Assembly (NCBI GenBank): GCA_028875225.1
Contig: JAPPFB010000012.1
Coordinates: 1 to 64,000 of the forward strand
Length of the DNA: 64,000 nucleotides
Reading direction: 5' to 3'
Source of the DNA: Chloroflexota bacterium
GTDB lineage: Bacteria; Chloroflexota; Dehalococcoidia; Bin125
The translations under genes and the position numbers were made by a program. Every line of letters begins with the position of its first letter. Position 1 is the first letter of the stretch. The notes under the pieces are model-generated. The model had not been told where the DNA came from. It was given only the letters and a program-made list of their open reading frames with translations, and ran no database searches. Of the stretch, positions 1-10,200 are shown in pieces.

Positions 1-52
1 CTTGACCCGTTACCGGCCATGATCGCATATCCACCGGTTTACGCGCAGGTCT

Positions 53-82
53 CCTGAGGGAGAGGGTTAGGGTGAGGGCCCC
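53..82. repeat. GC-rich dispersed repeat, copy 1
   Basis: The reverse complement reads GGGGCCCTCACCCTAACC followed by CTCTCCCTCAGG. The same sequence recurs at 22444-22481, and a diverged relative lies at 35884-35941. It is intergenic and partly palindromic. Dispersed elements of this look are common in bacterial genomes; no function can be read from it. Confidence 0.6.
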
Positions 83-100
83 GCAACGACCGGATCGAGT

Positions 101-256
101 CGAACAAGCCCGAACAGACCCGAACAACTCCAGCCTCCATCGCGTGCGCCTGGATCCTCCAGGTCCTTCCAACACCAACCACCAACCACCGGCCCGCCAA
201 CCCGCTCCTGCCCACGTCCGAACCGGACCGAACGCGACCGAACACAGCCGAACAGC
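101..256. repeat. 10-bp-phased CCGAAC repeats, locus A
   Basis: CGAAC occurs at 101, 111 and 121. CCGAAC occurs at 218, 228, 238 and 248, exactly one unit per 10 bp. The four bases between cores vary. The intervening part is C/A-rich with weaker periodicity. The reverse-complement motif with the same period occurs at 34751-34790. Confidence 0.65.
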
Positions 257-493
257 ATCACCTGCTAATGGCTGCTCTCAGACCAACAAAAGTGGTCCAA
301 CATTGTGCAAAAGTGACCACCCGAAATCGCCAATCCCCGGCAAAACACTGGAGAACCTACCGTTCAGGCCCCGAAGAAAAAAACTCTCGCCGGACACCCG
401 AAGCTCGAACAATCCTCTCGTCCCGAACAGCGCCCCGCCAGCGGGCTGAGGGGCGTATCCTGAGAATCCGACAAGCAACGAGGAGCGGCACCG

Positions 494-1093
494 ATGACCA
501 CCACCAGCGAACAACCGGTCAAGAACCGAGTCGGCAACTTCAACGTCGGCGGCATCAATCACCTCGCACTCGTCTGCCGCGACATGCAGCAGACCGTGGA
601 TTTCTACGAGGGCGTGCTGGGCTTCCCGCTGGTCAAGACGATTGAGCTGCCCGGCGACATGGGTCAGCACTTCTTCTTCGACATCGGCAACGGCGACTGC
701 CTCGCCTTCTTCAACTTCCCCAACGCGCCCGAGCCGGCGCCCGGCGTCGCCTCGCCCGATCCGAACACATTCTTCGACCCCTCGGCCGAGCTCGTGACTG
801 CGATCGCTTCCATGAACCATGTCGCCTTCGACGTTGACCCGGAGGAGATCGAAGAGATGCGCGAGCGGCTGATCGAGGCCGGCATCCGTTGCACGCCGAT
901 CCTCAACCACGACGACTCGCCGCGCGGCATCGCCCGAGAGAATCACGAAGGCGTGTTCGTGCGCTCCGTCTACTTCTACGATCCCGACGGCATCATGCTC
1001 GAACTGGCCGCCTGGACCCGCGCAATGCGCCCCGACGACGTCCGTCATGCGCCGGCCCGAGCAGCGAGCGCGGCGGCGGTTTTGGCGGACTGA
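494..1093 (+). CDS. VOC family protein (glyoxalase/dioxygenase fold)
   Basis: This is a 199-residue protein with two beta-alpha-beta-beta-beta modules, from about residues 18-75 and 105-175. Candidate metal ligands fall at the positions expected for the fold: H23 in INHLAL, D68, H109 in MNHVAF and E170 in the strand DGIMLELAAW. The family includes lyases, isomerases and extradiol dioxygenases, so the substrate cannot be named. The ATG is preceded by AGGAG at 481-485, eight bases upstream. The C-terminal 20 residues are Ala/Arg-rich and probably disordered. It stands alone, upstream of the sigma factor gene on the same strand. Confidence 0.85.
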   Translation: MTTTSEQPVKNRVGNFNVGGINHLALVCRDMQQTVDFYEGVLGFPLVKTIELPGDMGQHFFFDIGNGDCLAFFNFPNAPEPAPGVASPDPNTFFDPSAELVTAIASMNHVAFDVDPEEIEEMRERLIEAGIRCTPILNHDDSPRGIARENHEGVFVRSVYFYDPDGIMLELAAWTRAMRPDDVRHAPARAASAAAVLAD

Positions 1094-1335
1094 CCGCCAA
1101 CACCTGAGGCCGGCTGACTTCCACTCAGTCGCCCGCGCTACACCAGATCTGTCACTGGTAGACGCTGCCACGTCCCGAGTGGCGGCGGACGCATGTTCGG
1201 CGTACAGCGGATTGCAGTCGCTGTTGCCATCGGGAACAATTGCGTGCCCGTTTTCGTACTGTTGGTGAGCGCACTGATCCGCTGGTGCACGACGCATCGA
1301 GCGGGCGCAGCAGTACTGAATGAAAGGGGGATCGG

Positions 1336-2973
<1,638 letters not shown>

Positions 2974-2998
2974 TCCACTGACCCCATCCCTCCGCGCT

Positions 2999-3021
2999 CT
3001 CCCCCCGCTTCGCGGGGGGAG
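2999..3021. terminator. Perfect 10-bp GC hairpin after the sigma factor
   Basis: The arms CTCCCCCCGC and GCGGGGGGAG enclose a TTC loop, 25 bases after the sigma factor stop codon. There is no T-run, so it could be a Rho-independent-like or mRNA-stabilising hairpin, or part of a dispersed GC repeat. The following AGATGCCGAGGGCAGAGGGG resembles repeat flanks seen elsewhere in metagenomic genomes. Confidence 0.45.
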
Positions 3022-3072
3022 ATGCCGAGGGCAGAGGGGGGAAGCGGCAGGCCGCTAAGCTGAACTCGGCCA

Positions 3073-3162
3073 GCGGGGGTAGCTCAGGGGTAGAGCTCCT
3101 GCCTTCCAAGCAGGTTGCCGCGCCCCAAAAGAACCGACCAGCGAATCCCGTCCCCCGCTCCA
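3073..3162 (+). pseudogene. Aberrant tRNA-Gly(TCC) copy 1, T arm disrupted
   Basis: The acceptor stem, D arm and anticodon arm (loop CTTCCAA, anticodon TCC) are the same as in the intact copy at 3301. In the T arm, the four bases GGTT are replaced by a 19-base segment (3123-3141), which destroys the 5' half of the T stem and the TTC of the T loop. The 3' acceptor half and an encoded CCA remain. Length is 90 instead of 75. It is probably non-functional in translation, or a specialised variant. Confidence 0.7.
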
Positions 3163-3186
3163 TCCGGTACGCTCATCCAAACCCAA

Positions 3187-3276
3187 GCGGGGGTAGCTCA
3201 GGGGTAGAGCTCCTGCCTTCCAAGCAGGTTGCCGCGCCCCAAAAGAACCGACCAGCGAATCCCGTCCCCCGCTCCA
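3187..3276 (+). pseudogene. Aberrant tRNA-Gly(TCC) copy 2, T arm disrupted
   Basis: This copy is identical to copy 1 as far as I can read, including the 19-base T-arm replacement (3237-3255) and the spacer that follows it. The repeat period is exactly 114 bp (3073, 3187, 3301). Identity of the two copies points to recent tandem duplication or to selection. An assembly artefact is also possible. Confidence 0.7.
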
Positions 3277-3300
3277 TCCGGTACGCTCATCCAAACCCAA

Positions 3301-3375
3301 GCGGGGGTAGCTCAGGGGTAGAGCTCCTGCCTTCCAAGCAGGTGGCCGCGGGTTCGAATCCCGTCCCCCGCTCCA
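3301..3375 (+). tRNA. tRNA-Gly (TCC), intact
   Basis: The full cloverleaf is visible: acceptor GCGGGGG/CCCCCGC, D arm GCTC-GAGC, anticodon arm CCTGC-CTTCCAA-GCAGG with anticodon TCC (reads GGA), T arm GCGGG-TTCGAAT-CCCGT, discriminator T and an encoded CCA. It is the third member of a tandem array whose first two copies have a broken T arm. Confidence 0.95.
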
Positions 3376-3380
3376 ACAAT

Positions 3381-3418
3381 CGAACTCGTCATACCCGCGC
3401 TTGCCGCGGGTATCTCGC
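3381..3418. repeat. REP-type palindrome, single copy
   Basis: The hairpin ATACCCGCG-CTTGC-CGCGGGTAT lies at 3391-3413, preceded by CGAACTCGTC and followed by CTCGC. The same palindrome with the same flanks forms the left half of the two-hairpin element at 17522-17633. It lies between tRNA-Gly and the convergent GyrI-like gene and may also serve as a transcription end. Confidence 0.7.
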
Positions 3419-3430
3419 TGAACAACGCAC

Positions 3431-3883
3431 CTACTGCAGTGGCAACAGAATCTCCGTGTGCCACTTCGACGTGTCCGGCTCCGCCTCGGGATCGGTGATG
3501 TAGCGCTCGATCGGTCCGCCGGCGGGCGCCCGGCCAATCTCCTCGACGTACTGCCAGACTTGCTCATGCGTCCGGCCGAGCTCCTCGTATGGACCGAAGT
3601 GGTCGGCCTTGACCGCGTCGCAGGCGGGCAACTCAAGCAGCTCGATCTCACCAGGCGGCTCCACCCCGTCACCGATCTCTATCCCGGCCGACAGGGTCAT
3701 CTGGTTGGCGTCCATCGTGTGATAGACGGCGATGACATGCCCCATGTCGCTGACGCCCTGCTCCGTCAGCGCGGCGTACACGGCCGGGAAGATCCGCGCA
3801 AAGGTCGCGGGCAACTCCTCGGTCGACGCCTCCGCCTGCATGACGGCCGCCCTGCGGGCTTCAAGTTGGACAATCTCCGGCAT
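3431..3883 (-). CDS. GyrI-like small-molecule-binding domain protein (paralog 2)
   Basis: This is a stand-alone effector-binding domain of about 150 residues, of the GyrI/AraC C-terminal type that binds small hydrophobic ligands in a cleft. The family-like C-terminal signature GPIERYITDPEAEPDTSKWH is present. It is clearly paralogous to the next gene upstream (3920-4378): both share LSAGIE/LSAGME, a DHFGPY motif and SKWHTEI near the C terminus. No DNA-binding domain is attached, so it is more likely a binding or hydrolase-like protein than a regulator. Start ATG at 3883; a GTG codon lies directly before it (3886). GGAGA precedes both. It is the last gene of the long minus-strand train. Confidence 0.75.
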   Translation of the reverse strand: MPEIVQLEARRAAVMQAEASTEELPATFARIFPAVYAALTEQGVSDMGHVIAVYHTMDANQMTLSAGIEIGDGVEPPGEIELLELPACDAVKADHFGPYEELGRTHEQVWQYVEEIGRAPAGGPIERYITDPEAEPDTSKWHTEILLPLQ

Positions 3884-3919
3884 CACGCTCTCCGTTCGGC
3901 ATCTCGCTTCATTGCGATG

Positions 3920-4378
3920 CTACGCCAACGGCAGCCAGATCTCCGTGTGCCACTTCGACTGGTCCGGTTCCGCATCGGGCATCGTCAGATACCGCTCGAT
4001 GACCATGCCGCTGGGATATCGACCGAGATCCGCAAGCGCCGCTTCCAGCTTCACCTGAGTGCGCCGAAAGTCGTCGAACAGATACGGACCGAAGTGATCG
4101 ATCATGCCGGCCTCGCAGCCGCCCAGTTCGAGCGGCGACAACGGCTCGCCGGGCGCAAACTCCCCGACAACCTCCATCCCCGCTGAAAGCACCAACTCGT
4201 CGTCGCTAATCGAGTGGTACACGGCGAGCACCTCGCCCAACTCGGGCGGACCCTGCTCATGCAGCGCGTCCCAGACTCCCGGATACATCTGAGCGAACGC
4301 ACCAACCAGTTCAGCGTGCGTCGTCACCGCATGGAACACGGCCGCCTGCCGCCGCGGCATCCAGCGAATCAGCGACAT
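3920..4378 (-). CDS. GyrI-like small-molecule-binding domain protein (paralog 1)
   Basis: This 152-residue protein belongs to the GyrI-like/effector-binding fold and is a tandem paralog of the gene 36 bases downstream. Recognisable stretches are AVYHSISDDELVLSAGMEV, MIDHFGPY and GMVIERYLTMPDAEPDQSKW. The start codon overlaps the last 10 bases of the upstream 5-formyltetrahydrofolate cyclo-ligase gene, so the two are probably translationally coupled. The function is unknown beyond likely binding of a small ligand. Confidence 0.75.
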   Translation of the reverse strand: MSLIRWMPRRQAAVFHAVTTHAELVGAFAQMYPGVWDALHEQGPPELGEVLAVYHSISDDELVLSAGMEVVGEFAPGEPLSPLELGGCEAGMIDHFGPYLFDDFRRTQVKLEAALADLGRYPSGMVIERYLTMPDAEPDQSKWHTEIWLPLA

Positions 4379-4932
4379 CGAATCACTCGAAGCTCGGTCA
4401 CGATCAGGTCGACTCGGTGGTCATACGCCGACATCGGCAGCGCGTCGACCAGTTGCATCTCAAACGCCAACCCGACGGCCGGTGCGGAGGCCTGCGCCAG
4501 AAAGCGATCGTAGTACCCGCCGCCCATGCCCAACCGTCCACCCTCAACATCGAAGGCCACTCCGGGCACGACGATCAGATCGGCGACCTGCGGATCGACT
4601 GGAGGTGCAAGTTCCGGATCGGGCTCACGCAGACCAAACGCCGCGTCCACCAGATCAGAGGGCGCCGAAATCTCCCGATGCTCCATCTGTCCATGCGCGC
4701 GAATCCTGGGACACAGAACCCGCCTCCGCTCCGCCAGAAATTGAGAGATCAGGCCGTCGGTACTGACCTCGCCGGGCAGGGAGCTGGCATAACAATGGAT
4801 CGCCTCGGCGCGGTGGACCTCGTCCAAGCCGACCATACGGGCCGTGACCGACGCAGACCAGCCTTGTATGACCTCGTCAGACAACGCGGCACGCCGCCGG
4901 CGCAATGTGCTCCGCAGTTCGGCCTTCGGCAT
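4369..4932 (-). CDS. 5-formyltetrahydrofolate cyclo-ligase
   Basis: This cytosolic enzyme converts 5-formyl-THF plus ATP to 5,10-methenyl-THF and returns a dead-end folate to the one-carbon pool. At 187 residues it is full length. An N-terminal basic helix (LRSTLRRRRAALS) is followed by the substrate region and by the diagnostic ATP-binding motif GRLGMGGGYYDRFL at about residues 132-145. The C-terminal YDHRVDLIVTE is also typical. It starts 17 bases after the SMP-30-like gene and overlaps the following gene by 10 bases. Confidence 0.9.
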   Translation of the reverse strand: MPKAELRSTLRRRRAALSDEVIQGWSASVTARMVGLDEVHRAEAIHCYASSLPGEVSTDGLISQFLAERRRVLCPRIRAHGQMEHREISAPSDLVDAAFGLREPDPELAPPVDPQVADLIVVPGVAFDVEGGRLGMGGGYYDRFLAQASAPAVGLAFEMQLVDALPMSAYDHRVDLIVTELRVIRCR

Positions 4933-4949
4933 GTCAGCTGGAACGGCGC

Positions 4950-5795
4950 CTACGGCAATCCGGCGCCGCCGACCTCAACATCGAACGCGCGAATCCGTCC
5001 GCGCCGCGGATCGCCCGGTTGAGGATTCGAGGTGGGCGCCTCCAACGAGAACAGAATCTTGCGCTCCTCGCCGCCGAGCATGCAGGCGTACACACCCATG
5101 TCGGGCACATCAATCCGTTCCAGGATCTCGCCGCCCTCGGCGACCCGTACCAGCGCGCCGGGATTGGTCGGCACCGCGACCCAGATCGCGCCCTCGGCGT
5201 CGAGCGCGATGCCGTCAGGCGGGAACCCGAGTTCCGCCCAGACTCGTTGGTTCGACAGCGATCCGTCGGCCGCGATATCGAACGCTGTGAGCCGCTGGCC
5301 CCAGCTCTCACCCACGACCAGCGTCTTGCCATCCGGAGTGATCACCGTGCCATTGGGGAACTGCAAACCATCGGCCACCACAGATGACTCACCGTCGGGG
5401 GTGACCATGACCATCGTCGTCGCACGAGGCGGAGAACCATCGGTGATGTCGAAGCCGAAGTTGCCGATGTAGCAGTTGCCCTCGGAGTCGGTCACCATGT
5501 CGTTGCAGTGGTAGGGCGCCATGTCGGAGATGTCGGCGACCTCCCAGAGGCCGTCCGGGTCGAGTCGCAACAGTTTGCGGTCGGTCATCGAGACGATCAG
5601 CAGACGTCCGTCGGGCAGAAAGCCCAGCCCCGATGGCTGATTGGGAACCTCGACGATCGTCTCGCGCTCGCCGTCGGGAGTGACGGCAACCACCTCATGC
5701 GCATGCATGTCCGAGAACCAGAGCCGGCCCTCGTACCACCGCGGCCCCTCGGGGAAGACAAGATCGTTGAGTATCAGGCGAGCTTCTCGAGGCAT
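4950..5795 (-). CDS. SMP-30/gluconolactonase-like beta-propeller hydrolase
   Basis: This 281-residue protein has six-bladed propeller repeats of the SMP-30/LRE type. It keeps the expected divalent-metal ligands: a Glu in FPEGPRW near residue 16, an Asn in FPNGTVITPDG and an Asp in PPDGIALDAEG. The substrate is usually a sugar lactone, but the family is broad. It lies 14 bases after the antitoxin-like gene in the minus-strand train, with no obvious link to pyrimidine synthesis. Confidence 0.85.
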   Translation of the reverse strand: MPREARLILNDLVFPEGPRWYEGRLWFSDMHAHEVVAVTPDGERETIVEVPNQPSGLGFLPDGRLLIVSMTDRKLLRLDPDGLWEVADISDMAPYHCNDMVTDSEGNCYIGNFGFDITDGSPPRATTMVMVTPDGESSVVADGLQFPNGTVITPDGKTLVVGESWGQRLTAFDIAADGSLSNQRVWAELGFPPDGIALDAEGAIWVAVPTNPGALVRVAEGGEILERIDVPDMGVYACMLGGEERKILFSLEAPTSNPQPGDPRRGRIRAFDVEVGGAGLP

Positions 5796-5809
5796 GGGAT
5801 AAGTCCCGG

Positions 5810-6070
5810 TTAGTCCGTCTGCGGCAGCTCTTCACGCTCGCGTTCAGCCGCCAGCCTGTCCGCCTCCGCAAGCGCGGCGTTCTTGATGAATCGGGTAATG
5901 CCGATCGGGCCGTAGGGAATACCGGCGTACATTCGGTCGATCTCCTCCATGTTGAATGTCACTTCAATCGTGAACGATCCTCGGCCCATGTCCGCCGGGT
6001 CGTATGGAATTTCGACCGCCTCCTCTATCGGCGGGTTCATCGTGTGCCACTCATCGCCTTGCCTGGTCAT
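5810..6070 (-). CDS. Putative ribbon-helix-helix-type antitoxin
   Basis: This 86-residue protein ends in a short CopG/RHH-like segment (GPIGITRFIKNAALAEADRLAA) like that of many antitoxins. Its N-terminal half contains a beta-strand-like part (SFTIEVTFNMEEIDRMY). The ATG at 6070 overlaps the TGA of the upstream toxin-like gene as ATGA, which argues for coupled translation and for this start over a longer frame. Toxin-first order is also found in BrnTA. The antitoxin role is inferred from size, fold and partner. Confidence 0.6.
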   Translation of the reverse strand: MTRQGDEWHTMNPPIEEAVEIPYDPADMGRGSFTIEVTFNMEEIDRMYAGIPYGPIGITRFIKNAALAEADRLAAEREREELPQTD

Positions 6071-6405
6071 CGGCGTCGCATCCTTCCTCCTGGTTGATGG
6101 TAGCGGGATTGCTCTGCGGAAGTTGACGGCCATCCCGTCACGACATGCGACTCCCGCAAGGCGTCGGGCAACTCCAGAACGATCGTCAACAGGCGCCCAC
6201 CCCGGTCCGGACCAATCATGATCGTCCGTTCCGCCCGCTTCCCTATCCGACCGTACCCATCATCTTCGAGCGACTCGGGCTGTTCAAAGTACTTTGCCGG
6301 GCCAACCCACACCTCAATGGCATCGGCAAATCTGAGGCCGTGCTTCCAAAGGTGTTCATCAGTCGCATCATTTCCGCGAACACCACCATGAGGAATCTCA
6401 GGCAT
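6067..6405 (-). CDS. BrnT-like toxin candidate
   Basis: This 112-residue protein has the BrnT-like pattern: an N-terminal HLWKHGLRFADAIEVW segment, then RTIMIGPDRGGRLLTIVLEL and the C-terminal VVTGWPSTSAEQSRY. BrnT proteins are RelE-fold ribonucleases. The gene is followed by a small RHH-like partner with a four-base overlap. It begins 13 bases after pyrK, so it sits at the tail of the pyrimidine operon transcript. Family assignment is by motif and gene pairing. Confidence 0.6.
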   Translation of the reverse strand: MPEIPHGGVRGNDATDEHLWKHGLRFADAIEVWVGPAKYFEQPESLEDDGYGRIGKRAERTIMIGPDRGGRLLTIVLELPDALRESHVVTGWPSTSAEQSRYHQPGGRMRRR

Positions 6406-6417
6406 CGAATGCTCGCC

Positions 6418-7224
6418 TCAGCCGTTGGGGTAGACGTCCAACAGCTCGAAACGGGGGCCGTCCTTGCAGCAGAGCTTGACTCCCTGTTTGGTGAAGACGG
6501 CGCAGCCGTAGCAGATGCCGGTGCCGCAGGCCATTTCCGTCTCCATCAGGATCTGCACCGGCCGATTCATGCCGTCGCGGCGGACGATCGGCGTCATCGC
6601 TCGGAACATCGGGACGGGGCCGCAAGCGAACGACTGGTCGGCCCAGGAGAGATAGTCGGCGAACAGTTCTGTGACGAAGCCTTGCCGACCCATCGATCCG
6701 TCCTCGGTCGCGACCTGGTACTCGACCTGCGGCGGCAAGAGTTCGGCCGGATAGACGCCGTCGGCGCTCCGCGCGCCGAAGCAGAGCACAATCGACCGTG
6801 ATCGCGACGACTGTTCGGACTCGGCGTCGGCGAGCGCGACGAGCGGCGCAATCCCGACGCCGCCGCCGACCAGCAACAGGTTGGAGGCAGTGCGTCGCAC
6901 GTCGAAGCCGCGACCCAGCGGACCGGTCATCCAGGCCCGTTCGCCCGGTTGCATCGAAGCCATCTGCTCGGTCACGCGACCGATCACGGTGTAGAGCAGC
7001 GCGAACTGGCGCTCAGAATCCCCGGTCGAAGCATGCCGGAAGCGGTAGTAGGAGAACGCCCGAGGCAGCAACGGATCGAATGCGCCGCGCTCCGCGCCCG
7101 GATCGACCATGACAAATTGGCCGGGCTGCGCGTGTTGAGTCAGCGCCGGAGCGTCGTACCAGGTCACAAACGTGCCGGGATAAATCTCTTCGGTTTCGAT
7201 CACCCGGGCGGCGGCGCGACGCAC
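6418..7224 (-). CDS. pyrK: Dihydroorotate dehydrogenase electron transfer subunit PyrK
   Basis: This is the FAD and [2Fe-2S] protein that passes electrons from the PyrD subunit to NAD in type 1B dihydroorotate dehydrogenase. It is 268 residues long. The N-terminal FAD-binding barrel has LLPRAFSYY. The NAD domain carries LLLVGGGVGIAPLVALAD. The cluster-binding Cys set CGTGICYGC is followed by GVKLCCKDGP near the C terminus. A GTG start is likely. It lies 20 bases after carB. No pyrD is in the window, so the catalytic subunit must be encoded elsewhere. Confidence 0.9.
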   Translation of the reverse strand: MRRAAARVIETEEIYPGTFVTWYDAPALTQHAQPGQFVMVDPGAERGAFDPLLPRAFSYYRFRHASTGDSERQFALLYTVIGRVTEQMASMQPGERAWMTGPLGRGFDVRRTASNLLLVGGGVGIAPLVALADAESEQSSRSRSIVLCFGARSADGVYPAELLPPQVEYQVATEDGSMGRQGFVTELFADYLSWADQSFACGPVPMFRAMTPIVRRDGMNRPVQILMETEMACGTGICYGCAVFTKQGVKLCCKDGPRFELLDVYPNG

Positions 7225-7244
7225 CAGTCTGACTTCCGAACCTT

Positions 7245-10200
7245 CTACACCCGGCCGGCTGTGTAGTCGGGCAGCGGCGCGATGTTGTAGTCGGCGCCGC
7301 CTTCGAGCATGGCCCCAACGGCGTGGTGCGCGGTATCGATCGAGGTGAAACAGGGAATACGCTGCTCGGCCGCGGCTCGGCGGATGTGGAAGCCGTCGCG
7401 AATGTTGCTGCTGATCTGTTCGGGCGTGTTGATCACCATGTCGATCTGGCCTGAGCGAATCAGGTCGATCACATCTGGATCGCCGCCGACCTCGCGCTTG
7501 GGCGCTTCGTGCGCCTCGTAGCCCAGGCCGCGGATCAGGCTGGCCGTGCCGACCGTGGCATGAAGCTCGTAGCCCGCCTCGCCCAGCTCGCGAATCAACG
7601 CCATGGCGCCGGGTTTGTCCTGGTCGGCGATGCTGAGCAGCGCGCGACCCCTGGGCGGGACGGCCATGCCCGCGGCAATCAGCGCCTTGTTCAGTGCCTT
7701 GTCGTAGTCAATGTCGACACCCATCACTTCGCCGGTCGACTTCATTTCCGGACCGAGATGAGTGTCGACGCCGGAGAGCTTGGACATCGAGAAGACCGGC
7801 GCCTTGACCGCCACCAGCGGCGTCGGCGGCCAAAGTCCGCTCGAGAATCCCTGTTCCGACAGTGACTCGCCCAGCATGGCGCGAACGGCGACCTCGACCA
7901 TCGGCACTCCCGTCACCTTGCTCAGGAAGGGCACGGTGCGACTGGCTCGTGGGTTGACCTCGAGGACGAAGACATCTCCGTCCACGTCGTCGGCTTCGCG
8001 CATGATCACGTATTGGATGTTCATCAGTCCGGTCACGCCGAGGCCGTTGCCGATTTGCCGGGTGTACTCGATCAGCGTCGCCACCTCTCCGGCGCGCAGA
8101 TTGGGCGCCGGATAGACCGCCATCGAGTCGCCCGAGTGGACGCCGGCCCGCTCGATGTGCTCCATGACTCCGGGAATCAGCACGGCGTCGTCGCCTGGTC
8201 CGCCGCAGATCGCGTCGACCTCGACTTCGATTCCGGCGAGATACTTGTCGATCAGGATCGGCTTGCCGGGCGCGGCGGCCTGGGCCTGCGTGACGTAGCG
8301 GGCGAGGTCACCGACGCCCTGCACGATCTCCATCGCGCGGCCACCGAGGACGTAGGACGGTCGGACCAGCACCGGATAGCCGATCGCGTCCGCGGCGAGC
8401 ACTGCTTCGTCGACGCTGTTGACTGCCGTTCCCGGCGGTTGAGGAATTCCCAGGTCGGCGAGGAAGCGCTCGAATCGCCGGCGATCCTCGGCCAGGTCAA
8501 TCACTTCTGCCGAAGACCCGAGGATGGGTCGGGCAGCAGTGGTCAATGGCCCGGCGAGGTTGATCGCCGTCTGACCGCCGAATTGCAGGATCGACGCGAC
8601 TTCACCCTGAGGGCCGCCGTTGCCATTGAGGCCGCTGTCCTCGTTCTGGAGAATGTCGCGCACGGCTTCTTCGTCGAGCGGCTCGAAGTAGAGACGATCG
8701 GATGTATCGAAGTCGGTCGAGACGGTTTCCGGATTGCTGTTCGCCATCACCGCGCCCCAGCCGGCGGCCCGAAGCGCCTGCGCGGCCTTGACCGAGGCGT
8801 AGTCGAACTCGATGCCCTGGCCAATCCGGATCGGGCCCGAGCCGACGACCAGCGCTCGATTGCCCTGCTCGGGCACTGCTTCGTTTTCATCTTCGTAGGT
8901 TGAGTAGAAGTATGGTGTGACGGCGTCAAACTCGGCCGCGCAGGTGTCGACCATCTTGTAGACGGGCGCGATTCCCCAGCTCAGGCGTTGCTCACGGATT
9001 CGTTCGTCCACACTGCCGGCCAGGTTGGCGATCTGCTCATCGGCAAACCCCATGCGCTTCGCTTGCCGCATCAGGTCGGGGCTGAGCGGCTCGGCCAGCA
9101 GTCGGCGTTCCATGTGGACGAGCGTCTGGAGGCGCTCGAGGAACCAGGGATCGACGCCGGATCGCTGCGCAATCTCGTCGAGCGGAATGTCGGCGCGCAC
9201 CGCTGCGAGCAGGTGCCAGAGCCGGATATCCGTGGGCGTTTCCGCGCCCAGCATCGGTTCGTGCTCGACCTCGGCGTCTTCCCAGAGGACCGTCCGACCG
9301 CCGAACTCCAATGAGCGAATCGCCTTCTGCAGCGCGGCCTCGAATGTTCGGTCGATCGCCATCACCTCGCCGGTGGCCTTCATCTGCGTGCCCAGCACCC
9401 GGTCTCCGGCCTCGAACTTGTCGAAGGGCCAGCGCGGGATCTTGACCACGCAGTAGTCCAGTGCCGGCTCGAAGGCGGCCTGGGTGCGTCCGGTGACCTG
9501 GTTCGGGATCTCATCGAGCCGTTTACCGGCGGCGATCTTGGCCGCGACCCGGGCGATCGGGTAACCCGTCGCCTTGGAGGCCAGAGCGGATGACCGGCTG
9601 ACGCGAGGATTGACTTCGATGACGTAGTACGGCAGCGGTTCGTCGTGCGGCACGCCGACGCCCCCTCCGTCTCGCACCGATTCGGCCGGCCAGGCGACCA
9701 CGTCCTGACGAGGGGCAAGCGCCAGTTGGACGTTGCAGCCGCCCTCGATGCCCAATGAACGAATGATGTTCAGCGAGGCCGAACGCAGCATGTGATAGTC
9801 CTTGTCGGACAGGGTCTGCGACGGCGCAACGACGATGGAATCGCCCGTGTGGACGCCCATCGGGTCGAGATTCTCCATGTTGCAGATAGTGATGCAGGTG
9901 TCCGCGGCGTCGCGCATCACCTCGTACTCGACCTCTTTCCAGCCGAGCAATGAGCGCTCGACCAGAACCTGGGAGATCGGCGAAGCGTCGAGGCCGGTCT
10001 GGACGACCCGCTCGAATTCCTCCATGGTGCGAACGAACCCGCCGCCCGTGCCTCCCAGCGTGTACGCGGGCCGAATTGCCACCGGCAATCCGATCTCCGC
10101 GATCGCTTCGCGGGCTTCCTCCATCGAGTTCGCGATTGCCGATGGCGGCGTCGGTTCGCCGATCTCGCGCATCGCCTCGCGAAACAGTTGACGGTCCTCG

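Larger units (their letters stand above)
1..493. other. Intergenic leader filled with short repeats
   Basis: I see no convincing gene here. The stretch holds one GC-rich repeat arm (53-82), then degenerate CCGAAC-type units at 10-bp spacing (about 101-256), then C/A-rich sequence to about 440. Reading frames crossing it are Arg/Pro-rich on one strand and Gly/Val/Arg-rich on the other and look spurious. The Shine-Dalgarno of the first gene lies at its right end (481-485). Confidence 0.6.

Noticed and set aside
278-1297. A 339-codon minus-strand frame across the VOC gene
   Set aside because: It lies antisense to a gene with clear domain motifs and has shadow composition (Gly/Val/Arg/Ala-rich); high GC gives long antisense frames throughout this window.
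3055-3672. Long minus-strand frame with repeated WSGGRDS and AWKAGALPLSYPR segments
   Set aside because: It is the translated complement of the tandem tRNA-Gly copies, a well-known false protein; the repeat is RNA, not coding.
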